Assembly (NCBI RefSeq): GCF_012489685.1
Contig: NC_080046.1
Location: 26,728,223-26,792,222, forward strand
Direction: 5' to 3'
From: Lotus japonicus
Lineage: Eukaryota > Streptophyta > Magnoliopsida > Fabales > Fabaceae
Length of the DNA stretch: 64,000 nucleotides
Program-made: the position numbers and the translations under genes
In this document: piece by piece, positions 44,920-55,459 of the stretch
How the letters are laid out: every line of letters starts with the position of its first letter
Numbering within the stretch: the first letter of the stretch is position 1
The notes under the pieces: model-generated
The model's input: the letters and a program-made list of their open reading frames with translations, nothing else
Told to the model about the DNA's origin: nothing
Databases searched by the model: none

Positions 44920-47769
44920 ATGGTGAGACAAACCAGAAGATCTACTGCAGATGCACCTCAGTTCCCTCACATGGTAGTCGGTTTGGCAACGGGTCAACAG
45001 GGCTCTGAGAACCCAGCACAAGAACAAGCTCAAGCTCAAGAGGAGATTGTTCCTATTGCAGAACGGGGCTGTGCCGTTCACTGTGTATTTCCTCCTGAGG
45101 AACTCCAAGTCCTGGCAGAATGGAGATTCAACCTCGACAACTTGGCTGCAAATGGGTTTGATTTTCGTCCTGAAGTCCAAGCTCAAGGTTGGGGAAACTA
45201 CTTTAATCGACTTCGAGGACCTGTGTATGAGAAGCTGGTAAAGGAATTCTGGAAGCACGCCGACTGTGATGACACTCAGGTGGTTTCTTACATACTGGGT
45301 AGGAAGATCATCATCACGGAGAAGTCATTCGTGAATCTGCTAGGTGCAGAAACTGCTCATGGGTATCGGTTCTCACTGACGGAATCGAAGCTGAAACCCA
45401 GAACCAAGGACATAGTCAACAAGGCCCTGTACACCACCTTCAAACCGGGCAAGACGAGCTACAAGGTGATGGACCTTCACCCCAAACTGAGAATCTGGCA
45501 CAAGATCCTGCTCAACTGCATCAATCAACGACCAAAGGGCAGTTCTCCAGACTACATCAACTTCAACCAGAAGGCGATGCTGTTCTTCATTCAAGACAAG
45601 GAGAAGATCTGCCTTCCCTACTTCCTGTTCTCCTATTTGAAGGAATGCATCCGGAAGTCTCGCACCACCGCCTCCATCAAGTCTGCAATCAAATATATCC
45701 CTTTTGGGAGGCTGCTCTCAGACTTTCTCATTGAAAGCAACTTGGTGCAAGATTTGATCGATGCTGGTTGCACAGAGGACTTGAGCACAATTGTCAGCGA
45801 TGTCTTCACTGCCAACTCTCTGAAGAAGATGGGTTTGGTCCAGAAGAAGATTGCTCCTGCTCATGAGGACACATCTTCTGAGATCAGAGGAAGAAGAATG
45901 CCTCTGAATGACTACCCTCTGTGGACTCAAGCAGACCATCCTGACGCCATCAGATGCTATGTTGAAGACCTCAGGGCTCAAGGATTCGAGATTGACCTTG
46001 ATGATTTTGTCAGCAGACTTCCACCAGCTCCAGAGTATTCTTCTCCTCCAAAGAAGAAAACCAAGAGGAAGATGGTTCTGGAAGAATCCTCAGAGGAATC
46101 TGATGTCCCTCTGGTCAAGAAACCGAAGAGCAAGCCTGCTGCTGATGATGGTGATGATAGTGAGGATGGTCCTCCAAAGAAGAAGCAGAAGAAAGTCAGA
46201 ATTGTGGTGAAGCCTACTCGGGTGGAACCAGCTGCTGCAGAGGTCAGAAGGACTGAACCTCCTGCCAGAGTGACTCGATCATCAGCACATACAAGTAAGC
46301 CTGCACTTGCCTCTGATGATGATTTGAATTTATTTGATGCACTCCCAATTTCTGCCTTACTCCAACACTCTTCAAACCCCCTCACTCCTATTCCTGAAAC
46401 CCAACCAGCCGCACAAACCACCACTCCACCACATTCCCCAAGATCTTCCTTCTTTCAACCTTCTCCTACTGAAGCACCTCTCTGGAATTTGCTTCAGAAC
46501 CAACCCTCTAGGTCAGAAGATCCAACCTCTCTCCTTACCATTCCATATGACCCATCTCTTTCTGAACCACTCATCCAAAACCAACCAGAACACAAACCAA
46601 CAGAACCACAACCCAGAACGTCTGATCACTCTGCCCCCAGAGCATCAGCACGTCCTGCTGTCAGAACCACGGATACAGACTCTTCATCAGCCTTCACACC
46701 TGTATCCTTCCCCATCAATGTGATTGACTCTCCTCCCTCCAATACCTCTGAATCAATTAGAAAATTCATGGAGGTTAGGAAAGAGAAGGTATCTGCCTTG
46801 GAAGAATATTACCTTACATGTCCAAGCCCTAGGCAATATCCTGGCCCTAGACCTGAACGTCTAGTTGACCCAGATGAACCTATCTTGGCCCATCCTATCC
46901 AAGAGGCAGATCCCCTAGTTCAACAAGCTCACCCTGTCCCTGACCAACAAGAGCCAATTCAACCAGACCCTGAACCCGAACAATCAGTATCTAACCAATC
47001 CTCGGTTAGATCACCTCACCCTCTGGTTGAAACTTCAGACCCTCACCGTGGAACCTCTGAACCCAATGCTCCCATAATTAACATTGGTTCTCCACAAGGG
47101 GCCTCTGAAGCTCATAGCAGCAATCACCCAGCCTCTCCTGAGACCAACCTCTCCATAATTCCCTATACTCACCTTCAACCCACATCTCTCTCTGAGTGCA
47201 TCAATATCTTCAATCATGAAGCCTCCTTGAGGCTCCGCAATGTGCACGGTCAGACTGACCTCAGTGAGAATGCTGAACATGTGGCTGATGAGTGGAACAA
47301 TTTGAGCACTTGGCTGGTGGCTCAGTTTCCCGTTATGCTGCAGCTCCTGCATGCAGAGGGAAGTCAGAGCATTGAGGCTGCAAAGCAAAGGCTTGCTAGG
47401 AGGGTGGCTCTTCACGAACTAGAACAGAGAAACAAGCTTCTTGAAGCCATTGAAGAAGCCAAGAGAAAGAAAGAACAAGAAGAAGAAGCTGCACGTCAAG
47501 CAGCAGCTAAGGCTGAACAAGCCAGACTTGAGGCAGAGCGTCTTGAAGCTGAGGCTGAGGCAGAGCGACTTGCACCAGTTATGTTTACTCCTGCTGCTTC
47601 TGCTTCCATTCCAGAACCTCAAGCTGCTCAGAACGTTCCTTCCAGCTCTACTCAGACAAGCTCATCCAGACTCGACATCATGGAACACCGTCTTGACACT
47701 CATGAATCCATGCTGATTGAGATGAAGCAAATGATGATGGAACTTCTGCGCCGCACTGACAAACCTTAG
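44920..47769 (+). CDS. Env-like / plant transposon-type protein of element G (949 aa)
   Basis: The chosen start (MVRQTRRSTADAPQFP) matches that of element B; the 52 codons upstream are CT-rich leader. Residues about 50-330 (FPPEELQVLAEWRF, YFNRLRGPVYEKLVKEFW, ILGRKIIITEKSFVNLLG) resemble the putative plant transposon protein domain often labelled env-like in Sireviruses. Residues 376-430 contain clusters KKKTKRK, KKPKSK and PPKKKQKKVR that look like nuclear signals. A long Pro/Ser/Glu linker follows, then a coiled coil (about residues 825-890) and an LLRRTDKP end. I see no signal peptide, membrane segment or glycoprotein layout, so an envelope role is doubtful. The frame is fully intact. Confidence 0.85.
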   Translation: MVRQTRRSTADAPQFPHMVVGLATGQQGSENPAQEQAQAQEEIVPIAERGCAVHCVFPPEELQVLAEWRFNLDNLAANGFDFRPEVQAQGWGNYFNRLRGPVYEKLVKEFWKHADCDDTQVVSYILGRKIIITEKSFVNLLGAETAHGYRFSLTESKLKPRTKDIVNKALYTTFKPGKTSYKVMDLHPKLRIWHKILLNCINQRPKGSSPDYINFNQKAMLFFIQDKEKICLPYFLFSYLKECIRKSRTTASIKSAIKYIPFGRLLSDFLIESNLVQDLIDAGCTEDLSTIVSDVFTANSLKKMGLVQKKIAPAHEDTSSEIRGRRMPLNDYPLWTQADHPDAIRCYVEDLRAQGFEIDLDDFVSRLPPAPEYSSPPKKKTKRKMVLEESSEESDVPLVKKPKSKPAADDGDDSEDGPPKKKQKKVRIVVKPTRVEPAAAEVRRTEPPARVTRSSAHTSKPALASDDDLNLFDALPISALLQHSSNPLTPIPETQPAAQTTTPPHSPRSSFFQPSPTEAPLWNLLQNQPSRSEDPTSLLTIPYDPSLSEPLIQNQPEHKPTEPQPRTSDHSAPRASARPAVRTTDTDSSSAFTPVSFPINVIDSPPSNTSESIRKFMEVRKEKVSALEEYYLTCPSPRQYPGPRPERLVDPDEPILAHPIQEADPLVQQAHPVPDQQEPIQPDPEPEQSVSNQSSVRSPHPLVETSDPHRGTSEPNAPIINIGSPQGASEAHSSNHPASPETNLSIIPYTHLQPTSLSECINIFNHEASLRLRNVHGQTDLSENAEHVADEWNNLSTWLVAQFPVMLQLLHAEGSQSIEAAKQRLARRVALHELEQRNKLLEAIEEAKRKKEQEEEAARQAAAKAEQARLEAERLEAEAEAERLAPVMFTPAASASIPEPQAAQNVPSSSTQTSSSRLDIMEHRLDTHESMLIEMKQMMMELLRRTDKP

Positions 47770-47988
47770 TCTTAGGATCTCTTCTTTTTATTCTTTCGTT
47801 TACTTTGTTTTCCTTTTTGTTAAACTCTGTTTCTTTTTATTTATTTACTTACTTTCATTTGTTCGTTTGTGATTCTATATGCATCTATCTATATATATTT
47901 GTGTCACATATGTTTGCAAAACCTGTTTTATTCATAATTGTTCTATGTTTACATCATAATTCTTTCCATCATACATTATTCCCTATAT

Positions 47989-48381
47989 CTAGAATGGAGG
48001 ATCCTTCCTCATTCTTCTGCATTCTTGGCGCTGCTCCACTCTTTCCTTCTCCAGACGATCCAGTGTATACTCTATGTTGCCGAGTCTGATGCTCAGCTCA
48101 TCTCTCTCTAGACTATCTTCTGTCGTCTTAAGTCTCTTTTCCACAGTCTCCTTCTCTTCCAGCAGATTCAGCTCCCGCCGGCAAAGCTCCTGAATCTCTT
48201 CCACGAAGCAGAGGAACTCCTTCAGATCTTTCTCCATCTCTGGACCAAGATCTTCTTCCAGCAGTGTCTTCGTCAGCTCTTGTATGGTCTTTGTACCATC
48301 GGGATGTCTAATATTGAGGAACATATCTTCCTCAAACGCCTTCCTTCTGAGCTCTTCTAATGCCATTCTGTATGATGCCAT
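47989..48381 (-). CDS. Antisense coiled-coil protein gene, copy 2 (130 aa, element G)
   Basis: The minus-strand ATG at 48379-48381 starts MASYRMALEELRRKAFEED; the stop is at 47989-47991. It is the same length as copy 1, with about 22 residue differences, mostly mild (K/R, D/E, S/T). The C-terminal two thirds are rich in Glu/Leu/Lys/Arg with heptad-like spacing (LNLLEEKE, TTEDSLER, RLEKERVEQRQECRRMRKD). It converges with the env-like gene, whose stop is 220 bases away. Function is unknown. A partner of the coiled coil in the env-like protein or an RNA-level antisense role are both possible. Its openness in a very young element means it was open when G moved. Confidence 0.7.
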   Translation of the reverse strand: MASYRMALEELRRKAFEEDMFLNIRHPDGTKTIQELTKTLLEEDLGPEMEKDLKEFLCFVEEIQELCRRELNLLEEKETVEKRLKTTEDSLERDELSIRLGNIEYTLDRLEKERVEQRQECRRMRKDPPF

Positions 48382-48439
48382 TTTTTTTCTTCCTGAAAAT
48401 TATTCGAGGTGTGAAGCTTACCTTTCTCTCCAACGTTTT

Positions 48440-48446
48440 TTTTATA
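48440..48446 (-). promoter_or_regulatory. TATA box for the antisense gene, copy 2
   Basis: TATAAAA on the minus strand, about 60 bases before the ATG. The sequence differs from TATATAA of the other copies but still fits a TATA box. Upstream blocks (AACTTAACCTCGAGAAACTG, AACGTTTACCACCGG) are conserved. Confidence 0.55.
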
Positions 48447-49175
48447 GGCTTCACTTTCTCTCTGAAAGTTAATGCTCCTACAGTTTCTCGAGGTTAAGTT
48501 CTTGGTAACTGACCCTTCTATTTACTCACTTGACCGGTGGTAAACGTTCATCCCTTGCATTAACTCTTCTATTTATTATCGCCTAACTCTGATTCTTACA
48601 TCGTCTTCATTTTCTTTAAACTTAGACCTTCTCTAAGGGGGAGTACCTTGTACTTCAAGCTAAGTTTTTCACACCCCAAGCTTTTTGCTTATGACAAAAA
48701 GGGGGAGTACACCCAGTTTTTGATGTGTAAGATGTGTTAGTGTGACTTATTTTTATTTTGGAGATTTTAAGAGTTCCACCTTCATGACCATAGATGTGTC
48801 ACTGGGCAAATACAAGGAATACATTTCACTTCTTCTGAAGTGATTCTAAGTTGACTCTGATACCCAAGACTCTGATACCTTGTCCATGACTCTGATCACT
48901 TATGCGCTCTGATTATTCGTTTTTCATCTATGTCATAAGCTTTTCACTCTGAACTCTTATATGTTTTAGCTCAGAATCTAGACTTTACTAACGTTTTCAT
49001 CAAGTATTAGATTCAGGGGGAGCTAAGCTCAGAATCAAGCAGTGACTTGAATTCAGAATGAGCAAGATAAACTATTCACATCAGGATAAGTCTTACTCTA
49101 TATCTCTAAACTCTGAGTGAATTCAGTTTAATGTTTAAGAATTGTTCATCAAAAATCTTAGTTTTGTCATCATCA

Positions 49176-49187
49176 AAAAGGGGGAGA
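49176..49187 (+). promoter_or_regulatory. Polypurine tract of element G, with upstream copies
   Basis: AAAAAGGGGGAGA-type tract just before the 3' LTR. Further copies lie at 48635-48643, 48696-48706 and 49015-49022. The multiple-tract layout is a Sirevirus hallmark. Confidence 0.9.
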
Positions 49188-49188
49188 T

Positions 49189-50410
49189 TGTAAGATCAAG
49201 TTTTGATCTAGTAGTACAACTCTATGTTTTGATGATTACAAGTTAACCTTTTGATATGAACAATTGTGGTACTCTAACGTGTTTTTCTGAGTGTGCTATT
49301 TACAGGCTCTGACCTCAACTCAATCTCACACAAATCAGAAGCACTGTGTATAAAGGGTAACCCAAGCAACGCTTTCGCATTCACCATGTTCAGTATGAAC
49401 AGTGGAAAAGCTTCAGAAGTTCTGGAGCTATACAAACTCTGATGTGGACTCAGTCGCTAGAAGCTCTGAAGATCCAGAAGTTCTGATAGCCAAGAAACAC
49501 TGAAGGTTCAGATGTTCTGATGGTGTAGAAGACTCTGAAGATCCAGAAGCTGAATAGTGGAAACTCTGAAGTCCAGAAGCAAGAAACTCTGAAGGCCATG
49601 TTCTTCCCTCTGAGTTCAGAATCAGAAGATACAATGGTCAGAGGATCTGTGCTTTCCCTCTGACTCTGATCAACCGGCCTCACAAGTGCCAATATGAAGC
49701 ATTCCCCTGATCAGAAGTCTCCTAGGTTAAAAGGTCAAGTCGCTATCCAAGTACAAAAGCAAGTGTACCTTCCTGACGACCTACCTAACGTTCTCAGCCA
49801 CAGCAGAAGCTGGATTTTCCAGAACTGCCCTCCAACGGTAGCATTTCCCATGCAACGCTCAACCCTAATCCTTGGAGTATATATAGAGGCTGAAGATTGA
49901 AAGAAGCGGCTAAGAAACTAAGAAGAAGCAATACACACGCGCAAGACATATTCAAAATATTCTAAGCTTTCTTTCATCTGAAATTCATTGTGTTTACTAT
50001 CAGCTTTTTAGAAGCAAATCTCTTGTAAACATTTCCTTGATAAACAGTTTGTTTAGTTCCTTTAGGAGATCAAGGTTGATCGGATCCTAGAGAAGACTAA
50101 GAGAGTGAATCTTAGTGTGAGCTAAGTCAGTGTAATTGTTAGTCACTTGTAGGTTTCAAGTGCAGTTGTAACTCTTACCTGATTAGTGGATTGCCTTCAT
50201 TCTAAGAAGGAAGAAATCACCTTAACGGGTGGACTGGAGTAGCTTGAGTGATTTATCAAGTGAACCAGGATAAAATCCTTGTGTGCTTTTCTATCTCTTA
50301 TCTTTAGCACTTAAGTTCTCGAAAGATTTGTATAAATCTTTAAGGTGGTAGTTTTGTACTGAAAACGTTATTCAAACCCCCCCCCCTTTCTACCGTTTTT
50401 CATACCTTCA
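49189..50410 (+). repeat. 3' LTR of element G (1222 bp)
   Basis: It is essentially identical to 39442-40661. The TATA box is at 49878-49885. The C-run is two bases longer than in the 5' LTR. Confidence 0.95.
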
Positions 50411-52156
50411 CATGTCACAGCCGATGTCCCAACTATTGACCTCGACATTGAATCAGAAACCAGTTCTGATGAGCAAGATCACCAGATGACCCCTGCAAAT
50501 AAAGCTCCATCGATCAGAATTCAAAAGAATCATCCTCAAGAGAATATTATTGGTGACCTCAAAGAAGGAGTTACTACCAGGGCTAGAAGCTACATTGCTC
50601 ATGAATGTTTTATATCCAAGGTAGAACCCAAGAATGTCAAGGAGGCTCTGACAGATGAATACTGGATAAATGCTATGCAAGAAGAACTTGATCAATTCAG
50701 AAGAAATGAAGTATGGGATCTCATTCCTAGGCCTGAGGGAGTAAACATCATAGGAACCAAGTGGATTTTCAAGAACAAGTCAGATGAGAATGGTGTAGTA
50801 ACTAGAAACAAAGCAAGACTGGTGGCTCAAGGATATACTCAGATTGAAGGAGTAGACTTTGATGAAACCTTTGCTCCAGTGGCTAGGTTGGAATCCATAA
50901 GACTTTTGCTTGGTGTTGCCTGTCTTTTGAAGTTCAGATTATTCCAAATGGATGTTAAAAGTGCCTTTCTAAATGGTTATCTGAATGAGGAAGTTTATGT
51001 TGAACAGCCAAAGGGATTCACAGATCCACATCATCCTGAACATGTCTACAAACTCAAGAAAGCCCTGTATGGATTAAAACAGGCTCCTAGAGCTTGGTAT
51101 GAACGCCTTACAGAGTTTCTGGTGAGCAATGGTTATTGCAAGGGAGGAATAGACAAGACATTATTTGTGAAAAATGAAAGAGGAAAACTCATGATTGCAC
51201 AGATATATGTTGATGATATTGTGTTTGGTGGGATGTCGAACACGATGGTGGAACATTTTGTCCAACAAATGAAGTCAGAGTTTGAGATGAGCTTAGTTGG
51301 TGAATTGAACTACTTTCTGGGACTTCAGATCAAACAAATGGAAGACTCAATGTTTATTTCCCAGAGTAAGTATGCTAGGGGCATCGTCAAGAAATTTGGA
51401 CTTGAAAAATCTGGACATAAAAGGACTCCTGCTGCTACACATATCAAGCTGTCTAAAGACAATCAGGGAGAGGATGTTGATCAAAGCTTATATAGAAGCA
51501 TGATTGGAAGTTTGTTGTACCTCACTGCTAGCAGACCTGACATTACCTTTGCTGTTGGTGCTTGTGCAAGATATCAAGCTGCTCCAAAGATCAGTCATCT
51601 CTTACAAGTGAAAAGAATCATTAAGTACATAAATGGTACTTGTGACTATGCGATTCTTTATACAAATGATACTAATTCTTCTCTTGTAGGGTATTGTGAT
51701 GCAGATTGGGCAGGGAGTGCTGATGATAGAAAGAGTACATCTGGAGGGTGTTTCTTCTTTGGAAACAACTTAATCTCTTGGTTTAGCAAGAAGCAAAACT
51801 GCGTGTCTTTATCCACAGCTGAAGCTGAATATATAGCTGCTGGAAGCAGTTGTACTCAGCTTATTTGGATGAAGCAGATGCTCAAGGAATACGAAGTTGA
51901 GCAAGATGTCATGACATTGTACTGTGACAATTTGAGTGCTATCAATATTGCCAAGAACCCTATACAACATAGCAGAACCAAACACATAGATATCAGACAT
52001 CACTTCATCAGGGAATTAGTGGAGGATAAAATTGTTACTTTGGAACATGTCCCCACAGAGAGACAATTGGCTGACATCTTTACCAAACCCTTAGATGCTG
52101 CTACATTTGACAAATTAAGAGGAAATCTTGGGATTTGCCTCTTCGAAGAAGCATAG
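50411..52156 (+). CDS. pol: RT and RNase H of element F (3' part of its pol)
   Basis: Pol of F resumes after G and one TSD copy. An acidic linker leads to RT ([59 protein letters not shown] near 51206), then RNase H ([55 protein letters not shown]). The stop is at 52154-52156. This stretch has no stop or shift. It is clearly diverged from the RT of B, G and H, which supports a second Sirevirus family. Confidence 0.9.
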   Translation, partial: HVTADVPTIDLDIESETSSDEQDHQMTPANKAPSIRIQKNHPQENIIGDLKEGVTTRARSYIAHECFISKVEPKNVKEALTDEYWINAMQEELDQFRRNEVWDLIPRPEGVNIIGTKWIFKNKSDENGVVTRNKARLVAQGYTQIEGVDFDETFAPVARLESIRLLLGVACLLKFRLFQMDVKSAFLNGYLNEEVYVEQPKGFTDPHHPEHVYKLKKALYGLKQAPRAWYERLTEFLVSNGYCKGGIDKTLFVKNERGKLMIAQIYVDDIVFGGMSNTMVEHFVQQMKSEFEMSLVGELNYFLGLQIKQMEDSMFISQSKYARGIVKKFGLEKSGHKRTPAATHIKLSKDNQGEDVDQSLYRSMIGSLLYLTASRPDITFAVGACARYQAAPKISHLLQVKRIIKYINGTCDYAILYTNDTNSSLVGYCDADWAGSADDRKSTSGGCFFFGNNLISWFSKKQNCVSLSTAEAEYIAAGSSCTQLIWMKQMLKEYEVEQDVMTLYCDNLSAINIAKNPIQHSRTKHIDIRHHFIRELVEDKIVTLEHVPTERQLADIFTKPLDAATFDKLRGNLGICLFEEA

Positions 52157-52381
52157 CAATTAAAGCCCCTTTTCTGTCTAACGGCTAGTTTCCTCGTAAC
52201 TACCATTAACTGCCGTTGTGACATCATTGCTTCCTTCTCACTCAACTGCTATATAATCATCACCAATGACTTCATCACAATCTCACCACAAGTTGCCAAT
52301 CTTGCTCTAACAATTTCTGATTCTCATCACTTACATTTCTCTCAATTTCTTGTTTTTGTTCGTTTGCTTTACCAGTTCATC

Positions 52382-54120
52382 ATGTCTTCAAGCAAGAAAG
52401 AGTCTGTGAAAGGAAAGATAGAGAGAACTGCTGGTGGTGCTAGGGTTATGGGTTTGCACACAAGTTCTTCCTCTAAATCTAAGAAGAACTCAAGAACTCC
52501 TTCCAAGAAGCACTACAAGTCTCGTGCAACCCCAATGCAAAACCCAGAAGCCCCTGTGCCTGAGGAAGTCTCCAATACTTCTGTCTCTGCAAATGTTGAA
52601 GACGATGTCGCGACATTGTCTGATAAGCCTGCCAAGGAAGTTTCACTCTCAAAGGATTCTTCCTCTTCATCCAAGAGTTCTGATTCCAAGGCTGCAAACT
52701 CAATGGATGTTTTGTCAGAGGACTCGATGAAGACCCCTCCCATTGTTCATGATGTCTCTGATGATGAAGATTCAGAGGATGTGCCTCTGGCGAGTGTTGC
52801 TGCCAGAATGCTTAAGCGAAGAAGAGCATCTGTTGAAGAAATCCCTGTTGTCAAGAAGAAGAAAACCAAGATCCCTACTGGATCTTCAAAATCAAGGGCA
52901 ACCGATGCGTCACGGAAAGACAAGCAGAAAGCTGTGGAATCATCAGGGAAGAAAGCCAAGAAGACTACTGGAAAAAGCATAAAATTTCCAGAATTGATTT
53001 GGAGACTGAATCAGATGTTGAAGGCGATGTCCTGGACATCACTACCTCTGAGAAGAAAATGTTCTCTGGTAAGCGTATTCCCTCAGATATTCCTAATGTT
53101 CCTCTAGATAATGTGTCTATTCATGCTCCAGAAAATGCCTTCAAATGGAAATATGTCTATCAAAGACGTGTTGCCAAAGAAAGGGAGATTGATTCTGATG
53201 TGTTAGCCTGCAAAGAGATCATTGCCTTGATAGCAAAAGCAGGGTTGAGGCAGACTGTGATGAACATAGGAAAATGCTATGACAAGCTTGTGAATGAATT
53301 TATTGTCAATCTCTCTGATGATGTTACTAATCCTGCCAGTCCTGAATTCAGGAAAGTGTTTGTCAGGGGTAAGTGTGTGAATTTCTCTCCTGCTATCATC
53401 AACCAAACCCTTGGAAGAAGTGTGGTTGAATTTGTTGAAGAAGAACTTTCTCTGGATACGGTTGCTGAGGAATTGACTGCTGGAAGAGTAAAGAAGTGGC
53501 CTGCTAAGAAGCTTCTGTCAACTGGGGTTCTGAGTGTGAAGTATGCTATTTTGAATAGGATTGGAGTGGTGAATTGGGTTCCCTCTAACCATACTTCTGC
53601 TGTTTCTGCTATGCTTGCCAAGCTTCTCTATCGCATTGGGACTGAAATTGCTTATGACTTTGGCAACTTTGTGTTTTCCCAAACTTTGAAGCATGCAGAT
53701 ACATGTGCAGTGAAACTCCCCATCTCCTTTCCTTCTTTACTGACTGCTATCATTCTGAAACAACATCCTCATATCCTCACTGTTGATGATGTTCCTGTGC
53801 CTAAAGGCCCTCCCATCACCTTGGACCAACGGTTGTTCCTGGACCCTCATGTCCTGGACATTGATCTGCCATCCAGTAGGACATTTGTTCCTGCCTCTAT
53901 GTCTGCCTCAGGCACTCACAGTGTCATTGCTGAACTTGAGGCCATTTCCAAGGAACTTCAAGAGACGATCAGGATTGCTGCTGCTAGGAAGATTAAGGTG
54001 GATGCTCTCATTCAAACTCTCTAGGGGGAAGCTGGTCAAGAGGGTGGGCATGCAGCTGATGCTGAGAGGGAAGGATCTGCAGAAAATGATGAGGAACACT
54101 CCTCTTCTTCTGGTGTTTAG
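52382..54120 (+). pseudogene. Env-like / plant transposon-type protein gene of element F
   Basis: The ATG at 52382 starts a Ser/Lys-rich region (MSSSKKESVKGKIERT) with basic clusters KRRR, KKKKTK and KKAKKTTGK that may be nuclear signals, and acidic Ser runs. A one-base shift near 52990 moves to the second frame, which has the domain YDKLVNEFIVNLSDD, SPEFRKVFVRGKCVNFSPAI and NRIGVVNWVPSNHTSAVSAM, as in Sirevirus env-like proteins. A TAG at 54022-54024 ends this frame, but it stays open in phase for 31 further codons with an acidic tail up to TAG 54118-54120. No membrane segment is evident. Confidence 0.82.
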
Positions 54121-54576
54121 TGCATCTCCTAGTTGATTTTTAGTTGGCCTTGGTTAAATTCTTTCCATCTTTGCCAAATTTGTGCTAAAAAAGGGGGAGT
54201 AGTAGTAGAGTAGTAGTTTGTTGTGGTTTGTTTTTTTTTGAAGACTTGGTATTCTGGTTATGTTATGTAATAAGTATGCAGCTTTGTCAAGACAAGACCA
54301 GTTCAGGAGATATTTTATGTTCAAGTGTTCAAGTGCTACAAGCTAGCTTCTGTTCAAGTAGTACCAAGTGTGCTTGCTTAGTTTGTACTGTGTTGCATAT
54401 GGGTTCTATATACTTTATGCAGTGTTTATTTGGATGCATCTTTTGAGGGGGAGTTCCTCCATGTTTTGGCTGTTGTGGATGCATTGGTTTGAGGGGGAGT
54501 ATTTCTGCTGCTGACTCTGATGATTTTGATATTTTTTTCCCTCTCTGGTAGTGAAGTTGTTTTTAGTCAAAATTTG
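54121..54576 (+). other. Non-coding 3' region of element F with polypurine cluster
   Basis: There is no gene here; unlike C1 and G there is no antisense frame. Polypurine-like copies lie at about 54187-54199, 54445-54453 and 54491-54499. Confidence 0.8.
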
Positions 54577-54589
54577 ACAAAGGGGGAGA
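54577..54589 (+). promoter_or_regulatory. Polypurine tract of element F
   Basis: GACAAAGGGGGAGA directly before the LTR that starts TGTTGTTCC. Confidence 0.9.
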
Positions 54590-54590
54590 T

Positions 54591-55459
54591 TGTTGTTCCT
54601 TTGTTGTCATCAATTTTGTTAAAAACAACCTGATGTCCTAGCCGATGTTGTGACATCTGCCTTGATGAAGGCCAGGACATCCGCCCCTGCTGGCATGCAA
54701 GTGGGTCCCTTGTGGTTATGCTTTATGGTATGATCTGTGCTTACTTGAAGATCAAGTAACTGTGTATTGGGAGCCAGTTGCGGGTTGTTATTGTTGAAGC
54801 AAATCTGTGATTAAAAAGATTTGTTTCTATTTTTACTTGTTGATCACTCATATCAGATCTTGAAAGATTCTCTGCTGATATGAGTTGGATCAAAGTGTTC
54901 TTCAGCCCAAATAAACCCTAGCCGCCTCTGCTGAAGTATATATTGACAAAGACCTGAAGCTTGAAGTCGATCGAGAGAATTACCTTGAAGATCAAGTGTT
55001 CTTAAGAGTGTAAGTTGTTCTTTGTCTTTGTTAGTTGTGAACTCGTCTTGCTCGCTGATTCTATAAAGTAAGACTGAGTTCTGTTTTGTGTTTGAGTGTC
55101 AAACAAACCTTGTGTTATTGTTGTTACCAATCACTGTGGCAGTGATTGAGGAAAAGTGAGAGGGGCTCTCATACTTAGGCTGTGGTTCTAAGTAGAAAAC
55201 CACTGGGTAGATTAGGTTAAGAACAATGAACTTGATGTGTTCATGTGTGTCTGTAATACCTAGTTCTTGAGATAGTGGAATTCCTTTTCATTGGGCGAAA
55301 GCTAACCAGATGTAGGTGTAGTTTCACCGAACTGGGTTAACAACTTCCTGTGTCTTGTTTCTTTTAGTTGTTTGTGTTCATGCCTTTCAGTCATATGATG
55401 TTCTAATCGATTGTCCCAGCATCGTGCAGGACATTTGTTCTAAGGGATCTAGAATTTCA
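54591..55459 (+). repeat. 3' LTR of element F (869 bp)
   Basis: It matches 35397-36273 with about six substitutions and one 8-bp gap. The TATA box is at 54937-54944. It is followed by the TSD AAGCA. Confidence 0.92.

Larger units (their letters stand above)
39442..50410 (+). mobile_element. Element G: very young Sirevirus lacking integrase, nested in F
   Basis: The LTRs (39442-40661, 49189-50410) differ by one substitution (T/G in CAAGTTCCAAT) and two extra C in a C-run. CATGT occurs on both sides (39437-39441, 50411-50415). The interior has gag, a deletion, RT-RNase H, an env-like gene, the antisense gene and a polypurine cluster. Compared with H about 1160 bp are missing, from just after the protease active site to the RT-proximal linker. 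This removes the whole integrase and breaks the pol frame. Confidence 0.95.
35397..55459 (+). mobile_element. Element F: Sirevirus of a second family, containing nested element G
   Basis: LTRs lie at 35397-36273 and 54591-55459, with AAGCA duplications at 35392-35396 and 55460-55464. It carries gag-pol up to the integrase end (36340-39441), then G (39442-50410), then RT-RNase H (to 52156), an env-like gene and a polypurine cluster. Its own length without G is about 9.1 kb. By eye the LTRs differ by six substitutions and one 8-bp gap, about 0.7%. Two frameshifts (gag and env-like) are visible. Confidence 0.93.
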
